A DNA stretch of 64,000 nt from Bacteroidota bacterium (GCA_016721435.1 JADKIC010000003.1:124001-188000), one strand, 5' to 3'. Numbered from the stretch's first letter, positions 48,861 to 57,970 are shown. Made by a program: numbers and translations. The notes: a model not told the origin generated them from the letters alone.

Positions 48861-49724
48861 GTGAAAGGGATCCTTTATCTGTTACTGATTGTTGCGCTCA
48901 GTTGCTCCTCCTGTGAAAAGGAATCGGAGATCATCTCCGGCAATGTAGCACCTTCTGATCCTACGGTTTCATCGGTGCAGATCAGGCAATATGTACAAAA
49001 AGTCTATCTGGCGATCATTGGCACCGTTCCTTCCGATACGGATATGGTCAATGAGATTAATTTTCTGGCAAGGAATAATTGCTCGGTGAATGATCGTTCA
49101 AATTTATTGGATCGCCTGTTTGCAAATCCCTTATATAAGACCAGTCAGTATGTATCAAAAAATGATCTGCTGCTGGAAGCCATTACATCTTCAGAAATTA
49201 ATGATATCATCGATGATATTCAGGATGACTTAAATAGTACAAGTACGATTGATACAGCCATTCTGAATCGTCAACTCTTTGCCATGCAACAATTGCAGAC
49301 GGCTAAGCTGGATTATATCAACGGAACAATAAATCTGGCGGAAGTGCAGCGTCGGATGACAGCCTCTGTGGCCTTCACCTATGCCAATGGTTATGGAGAT
49401 GCCTGGATCGAAGCGGTGTTTGGCTTCTTCCTCTTTCGTTTACCCACTTTGGATGAATTGGATCAGTCCGGTACGATGCTGGAAGGTTTCCCTGCTTATC
49501 TTTTTCTGCAGACCGGTGCATCAAAGGAAGATTTTATTCAGATATTTTTCTCTTCCCGTCCTTTCAAAGAAGGCCAGGTGAGAGCATTGTTCAGAGAGCA
49601 TCTCTATCGTGAACCCAATACTTCAGAGTTGATGAATTATACAAACAGTTTCAGTAATACGATGGATCATAAATTACTGATGCGTCAAATATTCTTAACC
49701 AATGAATTCCTGCGTGGTGAATAA
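48861..49724 (+). CDS. Lipoprotein with DUF1549-like region
   Basis: GTG start; MKGILYLLLIVALSCSSCEK carries a lipobox, so it is probably lipid-anchored. The body (VSSVQIRQYVQKVYLAIIGT, VPSDTDMVNEINFLARNN, LLDRLFANPLYKTSQYVSKN) resembles the N-terminal part of DUF1549 proteins, which in planctomycetes occur with DUF1501 proteins and cytochromes. First of five same-strand genes to 52838. No catalytic residues are recognised. Confidence 0.65.
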   Translation: MKGILYLLLIVALSCSSCEKESEIISGNVAPSDPTVSSVQIRQYVQKVYLAIIGTVPSDTDMVNEINFLARNNCSVNDRSNLLDRLFANPLYKTSQYVSKNDLLLEAITSSEINDIIDDIQDDLNSTSTIDTAILNRQLFAMQQLQTAKLDYINGTINLAEVQRRMTASVAFTYANGYGDAWIEAVFGFFLFRLPTLDELDQSGTMLEGFPAYLFLQTGASKEDFIQIFFSSRPFKEGQVRALFREHLYREPNTSELMNYTNSFSNTMDHKLLMRQIFLTNEFLRGE

Positions 49725-50202
49725 ATTCAGAAATATGTTGTTCCTCCTCCTTGCCGCAAGTTTCACAGCCTGCATGGAACCGGAACCGATCTATGAGGTG
49801 GAACCCATTCTCGTGGAAGTCCAGGGTGGTCAAAAGAAGGCCGTTAAAACAGATCGTCAGTTTGTTTCCGGTGCTTTTGCCGATGTCATGAAGAAGCAGA
49901 TTACTACCTCTGAATTGGATGAGGCCATTTATTGCTATGATGCCAATAGTGATAAGGAAATGATACGCGATATGATCATCCGTGATTTGCTGAAGCGTAC
50001 TGCAGCCGTCATTCCATCTGTATCAGAGATGCGCAGTGACCCTGAGAAATTTGTAGGAGATACCTACCGTCGTTTCTATAAAAGAGATCCCTCTGATCTG
50101 GAACGATGGACGGTGCAGAATCAGTTGGCACAGGATACATCAATAAGTCCGGTGATGGTATTTTATGTGTTTATGAGTGCTGAAGAATATAGTTATTTCT
50201 AA
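49702..50202 (+). CDS. Lipoprotein of unknown function
   Basis: Starts inside the end of the previous gene; possible starts are ATG 49702, GTG 49717 or ATG 49735. The hydrophobic segment NMLFLLLAASFTACMEPEP contains the lipobox. The mature part is helical and acidic/basic mixed, with KKAVKTDRQFVSGAFADVMK and VGDTYRRFYKRDPSDLERWT, the latter recalling the RxFYxRxPS..E motif of DUF1549/DUF1553-like proteins. Likely cotranscribed with its neighbours. Function unknown. Confidence 0.65.
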   Translation: MNSCVVNKFRNMLFLLLAASFTACMEPEPIYEVEPILVEVQGGQKKAVKTDRQFVSGAFADVMKKQITTSELDEAIYCYDANSDKEMIRDMIIRDLLKRTAAVIPSVSEMRSDPEKFVGDTYRRFYKRDPSDLERWTVQNQLAQDTSISPVMVFYVFMSAEEYSYF

Positions 50203-50210
50203 ATAAAGAT

Positions 50211-51515
50211 ATGAATCGTAGAAAATTTGTAAAGTCATTGGGTCTGTCAGCCGCAGGTGCGTTTGCAGTGCCGTATATATTGCCTTCCGGTCGACTCTTT
50301 GCCGCCACCGGTACCCGCCTCGCGAACCATGTCGTGCTCTGTCTCTATGCAGGTGGGGTCAGAAACCTGGAGTCTATCGATAAAGCGGAAGGAAATCTGA
50401 TGCCGAATATCCTTCGCGGAACAGAATCCATCTCTCCGGATATCCTTCCCGGCTTTGATCCTGTTCCTGCGCCGGTACTGGCAACGCCATTGTAGGATTA
50501 TGGTACTTTGTTCAAAGGGTTTCGCTATGCGAATATTTCTCCCGGACATTATCAGGGACATTTTACGGCTATCACCGGCCGTTATACCGGATATGATATT
50601 AATTTCAATCAACCGGCTGCGTATCCGACCTTGTTCGAGTATTACCGTAAACACAATAGCCCTTCCAATTCCGCCTTGAATGCCTGGTGGGTGTCGGATC
50701 ATATAGGGGAGAATGAAAATCTCGCCTATAGCATCAGTCCCGATTATGGCGCTCAATACGGTGCCAATTTTTTTAGTCCGTTGAGTGTTTTTACGAGTGG
50801 GAATTATAAACCCATTGACTTGTGTCGTTCGTTCACTACCACCGAAAGACAGAAGATGGGTACCATGCTTGATTTTCTGAATCGTTCATTTGTAGAACCT
50901 GTCCTTCAAGAAGTCCCTATGGTGCGGAATACTGAACAGGATCGTATAGCTATACAGAGTTTTTATGGAAATCTCGCCACACGTCAAAAGAACAATCAAC
51001 TCTGGGATCCCTGGCAGATTGGTACAGGGATGAATAGCGATATGTTCAATATGTTCTTCGCTGAGGAAATTATAAAGGAGTTTTCCCCCGAACTAACGGT
51101 GGTGAATATGACCGGTGTGGATGCAGGTCATTCGAATTTCACGGAGTATTGCAATAATATGCGTAAAGCGGATTATGCTGTTGGCCGCTTGTGGAATACC
51201 ATCCAGCAAACTCCCGGTATGGTGAATGATACCGTACTTATTGTTGTTCCTGAAATAGGTCGCAATACACAGCATAATTCTATTCGTGATGCTTACGAAC
51301 GCTATGGTCTGGATCATTCTGATACGATGTCGCGCGAAATATTTTGTCTCGTGGCAGGCCCTGCCGGAAAGGTGGTGCAAAATAATGTGATTACAAATGT
51401 GACCGGTGAGAGTATAGATATTGTTCCAACCATTGCACATGTACTTGGATTCCATCCCGACATTCCGCAAGGATATCTTCCGGGAAGTCCCTTGTATCAG
51501 GCATTCACCAGCTAA
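50211..51515 (+). CDS. DUF1501-family Tat-exported protein with an in-frame TAG
   Basis: The N-terminus MNRRKFVKSLGLSAAGAFAV is a twin-arginine-type signal (RRKFVKS). The body fits DUF1501/sulfatase-like alkaline-phosphatase folds: NHVVLCLYAGGVRNLESID, SPGHYQGHFTAITGRYTGYD, TVVNMTGVDAGHSNFTEYCN, VLIVVPEIGRNTQHNS and IVPTIAHVLGFHPDI. At codon 95 (50493-50495) TAG interrupts the frame between VLATPL and DYGTLFKGF with no shift on either side; CAG to TAG is the simplest change. The full span is 434 residues. Usual partner of DUF1549-type proteins. Substrate unknown. Confidence 0.78.
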
Positions 51516-51523
51516 GAAGAAAG

Positions 51524-52407
51524 ATGCAAACGATGAAAATATATTTGGTGGTCGCGATGATGGCATTGGTGGTATGTTCCTGCAGTAAGGAAGAAAATCC
51601 GTTTCCTGCCGAAGTGTCGGACGATGGTGGCTCAGTTTCAAACCCTGATCCGAATAGTATCTCCGGCTTGCATAAAAATATTTTTGCTCCCCGATGTGCG
51701 GTCCCCAGTTGTCATGGCGGTACCTTTGAACCGGATTTCAGAACAGTGGAATCCACCTACTACACGCTCGTATATCAGCCGGTAGTGAAGAATACCATCA
51801 ATGAAAAATATACCTACAGAGTTGTACCGCGTGATACCGGAAAATCATGGTTGTATCATCGCGTCACCAGGCATGATTCATTGATTCCGCGTATGCCGAT
51901 TTATATGGATGCGTTGAGTACAGAAGATCTCGGTCATATAAAAACATGGATATTGAACGGTGCACCGGATGCAAGAGGTGTATTGCCTGTGCTGGCGAAT
52001 TTACCTCCAAAAGTGGCAGGATATAACGCGTATGATGCTTCCTTTAACCGCATCGATGTTTTGCGGTCCAGTTGGAGTGTGGCTTTTCCTGCTCCCTACG
52101 GACAACAAATTAATTTCTGGGTGTTTGTCGATGATGAGGAAACAGAGGATAAAAACTATTGTTAAATCAAATGAAATTTAGTCTTGATCCAAATGATTTT
52201 TCAAATGCGGTTTCTGCCAATGCGACCTGGGTGAATGGTCCCGTTTGCTGGGGATGGGTGGTAAGTGTGAACACCGGACAATTTCCTGCGGGATCAAAAG
52301 TGTTTATGCGGTACTATATCAAAGATCCCATCCTGAATCAGGTGTTTGAAATGCCGAAGAATACTTCCTATTCTTATTATAAAACAAATTTCTCGTTCCA
52401 GCTATGA
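51524..52407 (+). CDS. Lipoprotein with cytochrome-c-like CxxxxCH motif (frame broken by one missing base)
   Basis: MKIYLVVAMMALVVCSCSKE (ATG at 51524 or 51533) is a lipoprotein signal. The segment NIFAPRCAVPSCHGGTFEPD has a CxxxxCH heme-binding-like motif as in the cytochrome domains that accompany DUF1549/DUF1501 proteins; SLIPRMPIYMDALSTEDLGH matches the distal Met loop and I-x-x-WI (HIKTWILNGAP). The C-terminal half (LDPNDFSNAVSANATWVNGP) is beta-rich. Near 52155 one T is missing (AACTATTG for AACTTATTG), splitting the ORF. Corrected length 294. Heme binding is inference. Confidence 0.72.
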
Positions 52408-52838
52408 ACAGAATCCTGTTCTTCCTGCTGCTGATGGCAGTCCTTTCTTCCTGTAAAAAAGAAGAGTCGCCTTTTTCAGAAGTGCCGCGCATTGAAGTGC
52501 GTTCTATTTATCCGGATAGCGTGAAAGCGTTTACCGACAGTATTGTGGTAGAGATTTATTACGAAGATGGTGATGGAGACCTCGGTGAAAATAGTCCCTT
52601 TACGCAGAATTTATTTCTGGTGGATCAACGCAATCAATTGCAGTTCGGATTTCGAATCGGTAGAATTGCCGCTGAAGGAACACCCGCTATCCGCGGAACG
52701 ATGAAAGTAGTGTTGCCCTATACAAATCTTGTAAACAATGCCGGTCCTGAACAATTATTTTACAAAGTGAGGGTGGTCGATAGAGATGGTAATACTAGTA
52801 ATACAGAAAATACAGGCTCCATTGTTGTCGTAGAATAA
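52404..52838 (+). CDS. Small lipoprotein, Ig-like, unknown function
   Basis: MNRILFFLLLMAVLSSCKKE is a clear lipoprotein signal. The mature part is one beta-sandwich-like domain with VVEIYYEDGDGDLGENSPFT, FYKVRVVDRDGNTSNTENTG and the ending SIVVVE. The ATG overlaps the stop of the preceding gene (ATGA), so it belongs to the same operon and is its last gene. Role unknown; it may be a structural partner of the exported proteins upstream. Confidence 0.75.
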   Translation: MNRILFFLLLMAVLSSCKKEESPFSEVPRIEVRSIYPDSVKAFTDSIVVEIYYEDGDGDLGENSPFTQNLFLVDQRNQLQFGFRIGRIAAEGTPAIRGTMKVVLPYTNLVNNAGPEQLFYKVRVVDRDGNTSNTENTGSIVVVE

Positions 52839-52841
52839 AAA

Positions 52842-53993
52842 TCAGGGAATACTTAGCCAGCTTTGAATAGGGTAGTGGTCGCTGAGTTTTCCGTTCTTCA
52901 CCCGAAAGGAATGCGTTTGAATATTTGGACTATGTAGTATGTAGTCGATTCTGAAATTGATGGGAAGTTTAATATAGGTGCTTCCAAATCCTTCTCCTTT
53001 TTCTATAAACGAATCGTCTAAATCATTTTTTAAGGTTTGATAAGTGTATGAAAATGGTGTATCGTTAAAATCTCCACAAAGAATAATCGGGTAGGGGCAA
53101 GCAGCCATATGTAATTTCAGTTCATCTACCTGTTGACTTCTCTTAATGGCGGCTTTCTTTATTCTCCTCAATATATTTTTCGTGTTTTTGAGTTTGTTGT
53201 TATTGCTTTCCAGCGAATCAGGATATTCCAGAAATTCATACTCTTCCTGTTTAAAATGATTAGATTGAAAATGCGCATTGTAAACGCGAACCGTTTTGTT
53301 GTTGATATCAAGATCAGAATAAATACAGAAATTGGACTTCCCTTCTTCATAAAAGACAGTCCCTTCATCAAGAATCGGAAATTTACTGAAAGTCGCTAAA
53401 CCCCAATGACTGGTTTTACGAAGAGTGATACTGTACTTGATCGTTCCGAAATTGGCATTGATGAGTTTTTTTATGGTATCGTTATTTTGAAAATTACCTT
53501 TATCATCATGAAAATATTCCTGAATGCAAAGAATGTCCGGCTGCTCTTGTTTGAAGAATTTGAAGATGGACGCTCTTGTTTCCAGGTTGCCGGTCCAGTT
53601 GTATAAATCAAAAAGCCGTACATTATAGGAGAGCACTTTGAATGCATTTTTCGGTTGCATGACTTCTACCTTGAACAAACCGGGCCGGTACAGTTGACTG
53701 CATTTATCATGGCCGATGAGTATCACTGCCGCAGAGAGAAAGGCGAGACGACTTTTTCTGCTTGTCCAGAACATGACAAAAAGTAGGTTGATGAGTAACA
53801 GAACCGGAAAGGTATTGGATAAAGGCTGTAAAATCCAGAGTTTCTCGGGACTGATCCGCATCGCTGTCTGACAACAGAGTAAAAGCAAAGCCACGAAGAG
53901 GTTGATACTAAAAATAAGTTTTAACCAGATATTTCTATCCTTCTTCTCATTTTTAGTAGTTCTTTCATCCATTTTTGAGTAAAATATTTTCAC
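52842..53993 (-). CDS. Endonuclease/exonuclease/phosphatase (EEP) family protein, membrane-anchored
   Basis: 383 residues. Three hydrophobic helices at the N-terminus (to about residue 100) precede an EEP domain: VLSYNVRLFD, QPDILCIQEYF (metal-binding Glu), VYNAHFQSN, IILCGDFNDTP (catalytic Asp/Asn) and INFRIDYILH, ending LSDHYPIQSWL. The active site would face the periplasm or outer leaflet. Substrates range from DNA to phospholipids; not assignable here. Convergent with the lipoprotein operon, 3 bases between stops. Confidence 0.9.
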   Translation of the reverse strand: MKIFYSKMDERTTKNEKKDRNIWLKLIFSINLFVALLLLCCQTAMRISPEKLWILQPLSNTFPVLLLINLLFVMFWTSRKSRLAFLSAAVILIGHDKCSQLYRPGLFKVEVMQPKNAFKVLSYNVRLFDLYNWTGNLETRASIFKFFKQEQPDILCIQEYFHDDKGNFQNNDTIKKLINANFGTIKYSITLRKTSHWGLATFSKFPILDEGTVFYEEGKSNFCIYSDLDINNKTVRVYNAHFQSNHFKQEEYEFLEYPDSLESNNNKLKNTKNILRRIKKAAIKRSQQVDELKLHMAACPYPIILCGDFNDTPFSYTYQTLKNDLDDSFIEKGEGFGSTYIKLPINFRIDYILHSPNIQTHSFRVKNGKLSDHYPIQSWLSIP

Positions 53994-54041
53994 GATAAAG
54001 TAAAATAAAATTATCCATAATTAATCCATATGCAGATGCAT

Positions 54042-54049
54042 TACCTTTG
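54042..54049 (+). promoter_or_regulatory. Putative -7 box of mqnD
   Basis: TACCTTTG fits TAnnTTTG, 6 bases before the preferred ATG at 54056. Confidence 0.5.
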
Positions 54050-54055
54050 CAAAAT

Positions 54056-54895
54056 ATGAACAATCTGAAACTTGGTTTCTCCTCCTGTCCGAACGACACT
54101 TTTATTTTTGAGGCGCTTGTTAACAATCGTTTAGGAAGTTCTTTAATTGTGGATCCGGTGATCATGGATGTGGAAGCCCTGAACAGACTGGCAGAAAATG
54201 CTCATCTCGAAGTGTCGAAAATGAGTTTCGCCGCCTTTCCTGCTGTTTCGGCTAACTATCAGATACTTTCTTCCGGCAGCGCTCTTGGTCGTGGTTGTGG
54301 TCCCTTGATTGTTAGTAAGGAACCGATTGATATGTCGAATCTTACTTCAATGGAAATTGCCATTCCCGGAAAAAATACAACAGCGAACTTGCTCTTGAGT
54401 ATTTTCTTTCCTCAACTGACCCTGAAAACGGAAGTTTTATTTTCTGAAATTGAAGATAAAGTACTTAGCGGCGAATTTCCTCTCGGACTAATTATTCATG
54501 AAAGCCGGTTTACCTATGCCGAAAAGGGTTTGCATAAAGTGGCCGATCTGGGGGAACTTTGGGAGCAGCGATACGGGTTGCCAATTCCTTTGGGGTGTAT
54601 AGCAGTCAAAAGAAACATGCCGGAAGCGGAAAAGATGGAAGTTCAAAGTCTGGTTCGGCAAAGTGTGGAATGGGCTTTCCGTCATCCCGAAGATTCCGTC
54701 GAATATGTTGGTAAACATGCTTCGGAGATGAGCAGGGAAGTGCAGAATATGCATATCGGATTATATGTGAATAATTTTTCTTTAGATTTGGGCGAGGAAG
54801 GCAAGCAGGCCATTCGCATGATGTTCAAACTGGGCCACGACTCCGGTTTCTTCCCGGAAGCAATGGAGCCAATATTTATTAATGATTTAATTTGA
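54056..54895 (+). CDS. mqnD: 1,4-dihydroxy-6-naphthoate synthase
   Basis: Futalosine-pathway menaquinone enzyme that converts cyclic dehypoxanthine futalosine. The periplasmic-binding-protein-like fold shows LKLGFSSCPNDTFIFEALVN, LEVSKMSFAAFPAVSANYQI, LGRGCGPLIVSKEP, AIPGKNTTANLLLSIF, LGLIIHESRFTYAEKGLHKV and LPIPLGCIAVKR, all characteristic. ATG 54056 (MNNLKLGF) is preferred over 54047 because the promoter box lies just before it. 279 residues, intact. The UbiD-type decarboxylase at 46788 probably serves the same pathway. Confidence 0.94.
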   Translation: MNNLKLGFSSCPNDTFIFEALVNNRLGSSLIVDPVIMDVEALNRLAENAHLEVSKMSFAAFPAVSANYQILSSGSALGRGCGPLIVSKEPIDMSNLTSMEIAIPGKNTTANLLLSIFFPQLTLKTEVLFSEIEDKVLSGEFPLGLIIHESRFTYAEKGLHKVADLGELWEQRYGLPIPLGCIAVKRNMPEAEKMEVQSLVRQSVEWAFRHPEDSVEYVGKHASEMSREVQNMHIGLYVNNFSLDLGEEGKQAIRMMFKLGHDSGFFPEAMEPIFINDLI

Positions 54896-54899
54896 GAAT

Positions 54900-55864
54900 A
54901 TGATAGTTGTAACCGGCGCAGATGGTTTCATAGGTAGTTGCTTAACCGGCAGATTAAATGAACTGGGACATGAGGATCTGATTCTTGTGGATGAATTTCA
55001 TACTCCTGCAAAGGAAAAAAATCTGTTGGGGAAGAAGTTTGAGAAAAAAATTCATAGAGATGCTTTTCCGGAATGGCTGGCTGAAAATTTCAAGGATGTA
55101 GATTTTATTTTTCATATTGGTGCCCGCACAGATACCACCGAGTTCGACATGGAAATATTTAACCGGTTGAATCTTTTTTACTCGCAAAGTATCTGGAATA
55201 TTTGCAGCGATCATGGAATACCATTGGTGTATGCCTCCTCTGCAGCAACATATGGAGAAGGTGAATTTGGCTACGACGATGATGTTGCCGGAGTGCCGCG
55301 CTTACAACCCTTGAATCCCTATGGTTGGTCGAAACAGTATTTCGATTGCTGGGCCCTGGAGCAGAAGAAACAGCCTCCGCAATGGGCGGGATTGAAGTTT
55401 TTTAATGTGTATGGCCCCAATGAATTTCACAAAGGAAGAATGGCTTCCGTCATTTTTCATGCGTTTAATCAAATCAAGGAAAATGGGAAGGTGAAGTTAT
55501 TCCGATCGCATCGTACCGATTATAAAGATGGTTGGCAACTACGCGATTTTATCTATGTTAAAGATGTGATGAAGTATGCATCTTCCTCATGAAAAATAAG
55601 GTGCCCTCGTCCATTTATAACCTGGGTACCGGAAAAGCCAGATCCTTCTTTGATCTTGCGTCCGCTACTTTTAATGCTTTGAATGTTGAACCAAATATTG
55701 AGTTTATCGATATCCCTGCCGATATTCGCGACAAGTACCAGTATTTTACGGAAGCGAAGATGCAAAAGTTGATAAATGCCGGATATAATAAACCCTTTAC
55801 TTCGTTGGAAGAAGGTGTAAATGACTATGTGAAAAATTATCTTTCTACAGCTAAATACTATTAA
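54900..55864 (+). CDS. hldD: ADP-L-glycero-D-manno-heptose 6-epimerase (frame broken by one missing base)
   Basis: Extended short-chain dehydrogenase that completes the heptose precursor for lipopolysaccharide inner core. MIVVTGADGFIGSCLTGRLN binds NADP, IFHIGARTDTTEFD is characteristic of HldD, YASSAATYGEGEFGYDD and NPYGWSKQYFD hold the S-Y-K catalytic residues, and FFNVYGPNEFHKGRMASV and LRDFIYVKDV follow. Near 55574 one G is missing (AAGTATGC for AAGGTATGC), cutting the ORF before CIFLMKNKVPSSIYNLGTGK. Corrected length 321. It follows mqnD by 4 bases and precedes gtrA. Confidence 0.92.
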
Positions 55865-55873
55865 CCGGAAGGA

Positions 55874-56305
55874 ATGCAAGCATTGAAGCCACTCTTGAAA
55901 TCGAAAATAATTCGCTATTTAATTTCTGCCGGATTAGCCACCTGGGTGGATGTGGTGGTGTACTTCGTTTCTTTTAATTATTTGTATAAAAAAGAGGACA
56001 TCGATATTTTTGGCTTCTATACCGTTTCCGCACCTACCGCCTCATTGATCCTGAGTTATACCATCGGACTCCTGACAAATTTTACCCTCACAAAATTTCT
56101 GGTCTTTAAAGAATCAGAATTGGAAACCCATAAGCAATTGTTCCGTTATGTGATGGTCGCCATCCTGGTCCTCATCCTGAATTATTTCTTAATGAGTTTC
56201 CTCATCCGTCAATTGGAATGGTATCCTACATTGGCCCGGGCCGTGTCAGCGGTGAGCATCGGCGTTTTGAGTTTTGTGGTACACAAATCGTTTTCATTTA
56301 GGTAG
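55874..56305 (+). CDS. GtrA-like flippase-family membrane protein
   Basis: 143 residues with four transmembrane helices and the family pattern LIRYLISAGLATWVDVVVYF-like start, TIGLLTNFTLTKFLVFKESE and VVHKSFSFR at the end. GtrA proteins are thought to help move undecaprenyl-linked sugars across the membrane, which fits its position after hldD. The TAG stop (56303-56305) is provided by the GTAG at the edge of the palindrome array. Confidence 0.88.
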   Translation: MQALKPLLKSKIIRYLISAGLATWVDVVVYFVSFNYLYKKEDIDIFGFYTVSAPTASLILSYTIGLLTNFTLTKFLVFKESELETHKQLFRYVMVAILVLILNYFLMSFLIRQLEWYPTLARAVSAVSIGVLSFVVHKSFSFR

Positions 56306-56541
56306 TGACAGGTCGCGACCTGTCATCATTAACAAAACGATCATAGATTACATCACAGTGACAGGTCGCGACCTGTCATCATTAACAAAACGATCATAGT
56401 TTACATCATGGTGACAGGTCGCGACCTGTCATCTTTAACAAAACGATCATAGTTTACATCACAGTGACAGGTCGCGACCTGTCATCTTTAACAAAACGAT
56501 CATAGTTTACATCACGGTGACAGGTCGCGACCTGTCACTAC
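56302..56541. repeat. Palindromic repeat array, locus 2
   Basis: Five copies of GTGACAGGTCGCGACCTGTC, separated by near-identical spacers (ATCATTAACAAAACGATCAT plus AGTTTACATCAC), unit about 53 bp. Only the outermost left copy keeps the GTAG start and only the outermost right copy keeps the CTAC end, so the array looks like one 28-bp GTAG...CTAC palindrome expanded from within. Remnants (CTGTCATCAC) run on to 56551. It fills the gap between the convergent gtrA-like and merR-like genes and provides their stop codons. Same palindrome as at 41243, but different spacers. Confidence 0.95.
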
Positions 56542-56547
56542 CTGTCA

Positions 56548-56892
56548 TCACAACTGAGCCTTTAATTCCTCTAAAAATTTTCTGGTACGAAGTAAAGTTT
56601 CCTTGATCTCTACATCTCTCGCCAGGGTATCTCCTTTTTGCTCGAGCATCTTTTTCGCTCCTTCTAAGGTATAGCCCTTTTCTTTTACCAAATGAAAAAT
56701 GACACGCAGATTGGCAACATCTTCTGCAGTAAATAAACGGTTGCCTTTTTTATTTTTCTTGGGCTTTAATATATCGAATTCCTTCTCCCAGAATCTGATC
56801 AGCGAGGCATTGACCTGGAATAGCTCTGCCACATCTCCGATAGGATAGTACAGCCGCTCAGGTTCTTTGTCGAAATCTATTATTGGTGCCAT
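56548..56892 (-). CDS. MerR-family transcriptional regulator
   Basis: 114 residues with the winged-helix MerR core RLYYPIGDVAELFQVNASLI and RFWEKEFDILKPKKNKKGNR, then LFTAEDVANLRVIFHLVKEK and a C-terminal helix. No Cys cluster or effector domain, so the signal sensed is unknown; this short form is conserved in Bacteroidota next to the M23 peptidase gene. The stop codon lies in the remnant edge of the palindrome array. Confidence 0.92.
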   Translation of the reverse strand: MAPIIDFDKEPERLYYPIGDVAELFQVNASLIRFWEKEFDILKPKKNKKGNRLFTAEDVANLRVIFHLVKEKGYTLEGAKKMLEQKGDTLARDVEIKETLLRTRKFLEELKAQL

Positions 56893-56939
56893 GCTGTTTT
56901 AAAAAATTTTTAGTGGAAAATATTTCAAACTTCCATTCC

Positions 56940-57911
56940 TCAGTCAAACGACTGGTTCGACTGTGAAGCCTGCTCTCGAATCTTTTCGTATTCTTCCGCC
57001 GTGAGGTCGTTGAAGAAGAAATTGATCGGGTTGATTTTCTTGCCGTTCTTGATGACTTCATAATGCACGTGCGGACCGGTAGAAGATCCCGTGTTCCCTA
57101 CATAGCCTATGATATCTCCTCGCTTTATTTTTTGTCCCGGCCTTACCGCGAACTTGCTCATATGTCCATACAAGGTGGAATACCCATAACCATGATTGAT
57201 GATGATATGATTCCCATAGCCTCTGCCGTTATATTCGACTTTCGCCACAATGCCATTCCCTGTCGAATAAATTTCTGTGCCGATAGGCGATGTGAAATCA
57301 ATACCCTCATGCATCATATGGGTTTTGTAGATGGGGTGAATACGATAGCCGAAACCGGAAGCCAAACGGGCAATACCACTCTTGGTCACGGGTTGAATCG
57401 CGGGAATGGACGCCAGTAATTCCGCTTTCTTTTTTACCAGTTCAAATACTTCATCGTAAGATTTACTCTGAATATAAAGTCTCCTGTACAATTTATCCAT
57501 TGAACGGGACGTGTTCGTCATCAATTCCGAGTTATCATAGTTGTCGAGATCGCGGTATCTGTTTACTCCGCCGAACCCCGCCTGTCGCACTTCTTCCGGA
57601 ATGGCCTCCGCTTCAAAAATGACCCGATAGACCTGATCATCCCGCTTCTGAAGGTCGTCCAGCACCGCATAAGCCAGATCCATGCGCTGCTGGAGAAGCT
57701 CGTATTGCAGGGTGACCGCGCTCAATTCCCGCTTCAACTGCTTTTCTTTCGGTGAATCTAAAAAGGAGTAGGCCAGCAGAAGTACAATCGTTCCGAATAC
57801 TGCAGCTGTTGAAAGCCAGCCCATTACCCTCAGAAATCTCTTCTTGAAAGTAATTTTAACACGCTCGAATTTCAGCGAATCCGTGTTGAAATAATACTTC
57901 GTCTTGGGCAT
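56940..57911 (-). CDS. M23-family peptidoglycan endopeptidase, membrane-anchored
   Basis: 323 residues. One N-terminal transmembrane helix (about residues 29-51), a coiled-coil region with QLKRELSAVTLQYELLQQRM, then a LytM/M23 domain with zinc ligands in HEGIDFTSPIG and GPHVHYEVIKNGKKINP, GNHIIINHGYGYSTLYGHMS between. Cuts peptide cross-links in the cell wall. The ligand residues H, D and HxH are present, so it should be active. Divergent from alaS. Confidence 0.93.
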   Translation of the reverse strand: MPKTKYYFNTDSLKFERVKITFKKRFLRVMGWLSTAAVFGTIVLLLAYSFLDSPKEKQLKRELSAVTLQYELLQQRMDLAYAVLDDLQKRDDQVYRVIFEAEAIPEEVRQAGFGGVNRYRDLDNYDNSELMTNTSRSMDKLYRRLYIQSKSYDEVFELVKKKAELLASIPAIQPVTKSGIARLASGFGYRIHPIYKTHMMHEGIDFTSPIGTEIYSTGNGIVAKVEYNGRGYGNHIIINHGYGYSTLYGHMSKFAVRPGQKIKRGDIIGYVGNTGSSTGPHVHYEVIKNGKKINPINFFFNDLTAEEYEKIREQASQSNQSFD

Positions 57912-57921
57912 ACCTTTTAGT

Positions 57922-57929
57922 TAACTTTG
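57922..57929 (+). promoter_or_regulatory. Putative -7 box of alaS
   Basis: TAACTTTG fits TAnnTTTG, 41 bases before the ATG at 57971. Confidence 0.5.
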
Positions 57930-57970
57930 TGCGTCATTACAAAAATAACAGATTTCTCCTACCAAACAGA

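Noticed and set aside
56302..56541. CRISPR array (regular repeats of similar length with spacers)
   Set aside because: The spacers between palindromes are almost identical to each other, there are no cas genes nearby, and the second locus shares the repeat but not the spacers. This is a tandem expansion of a palindrome, not an adaptive array.
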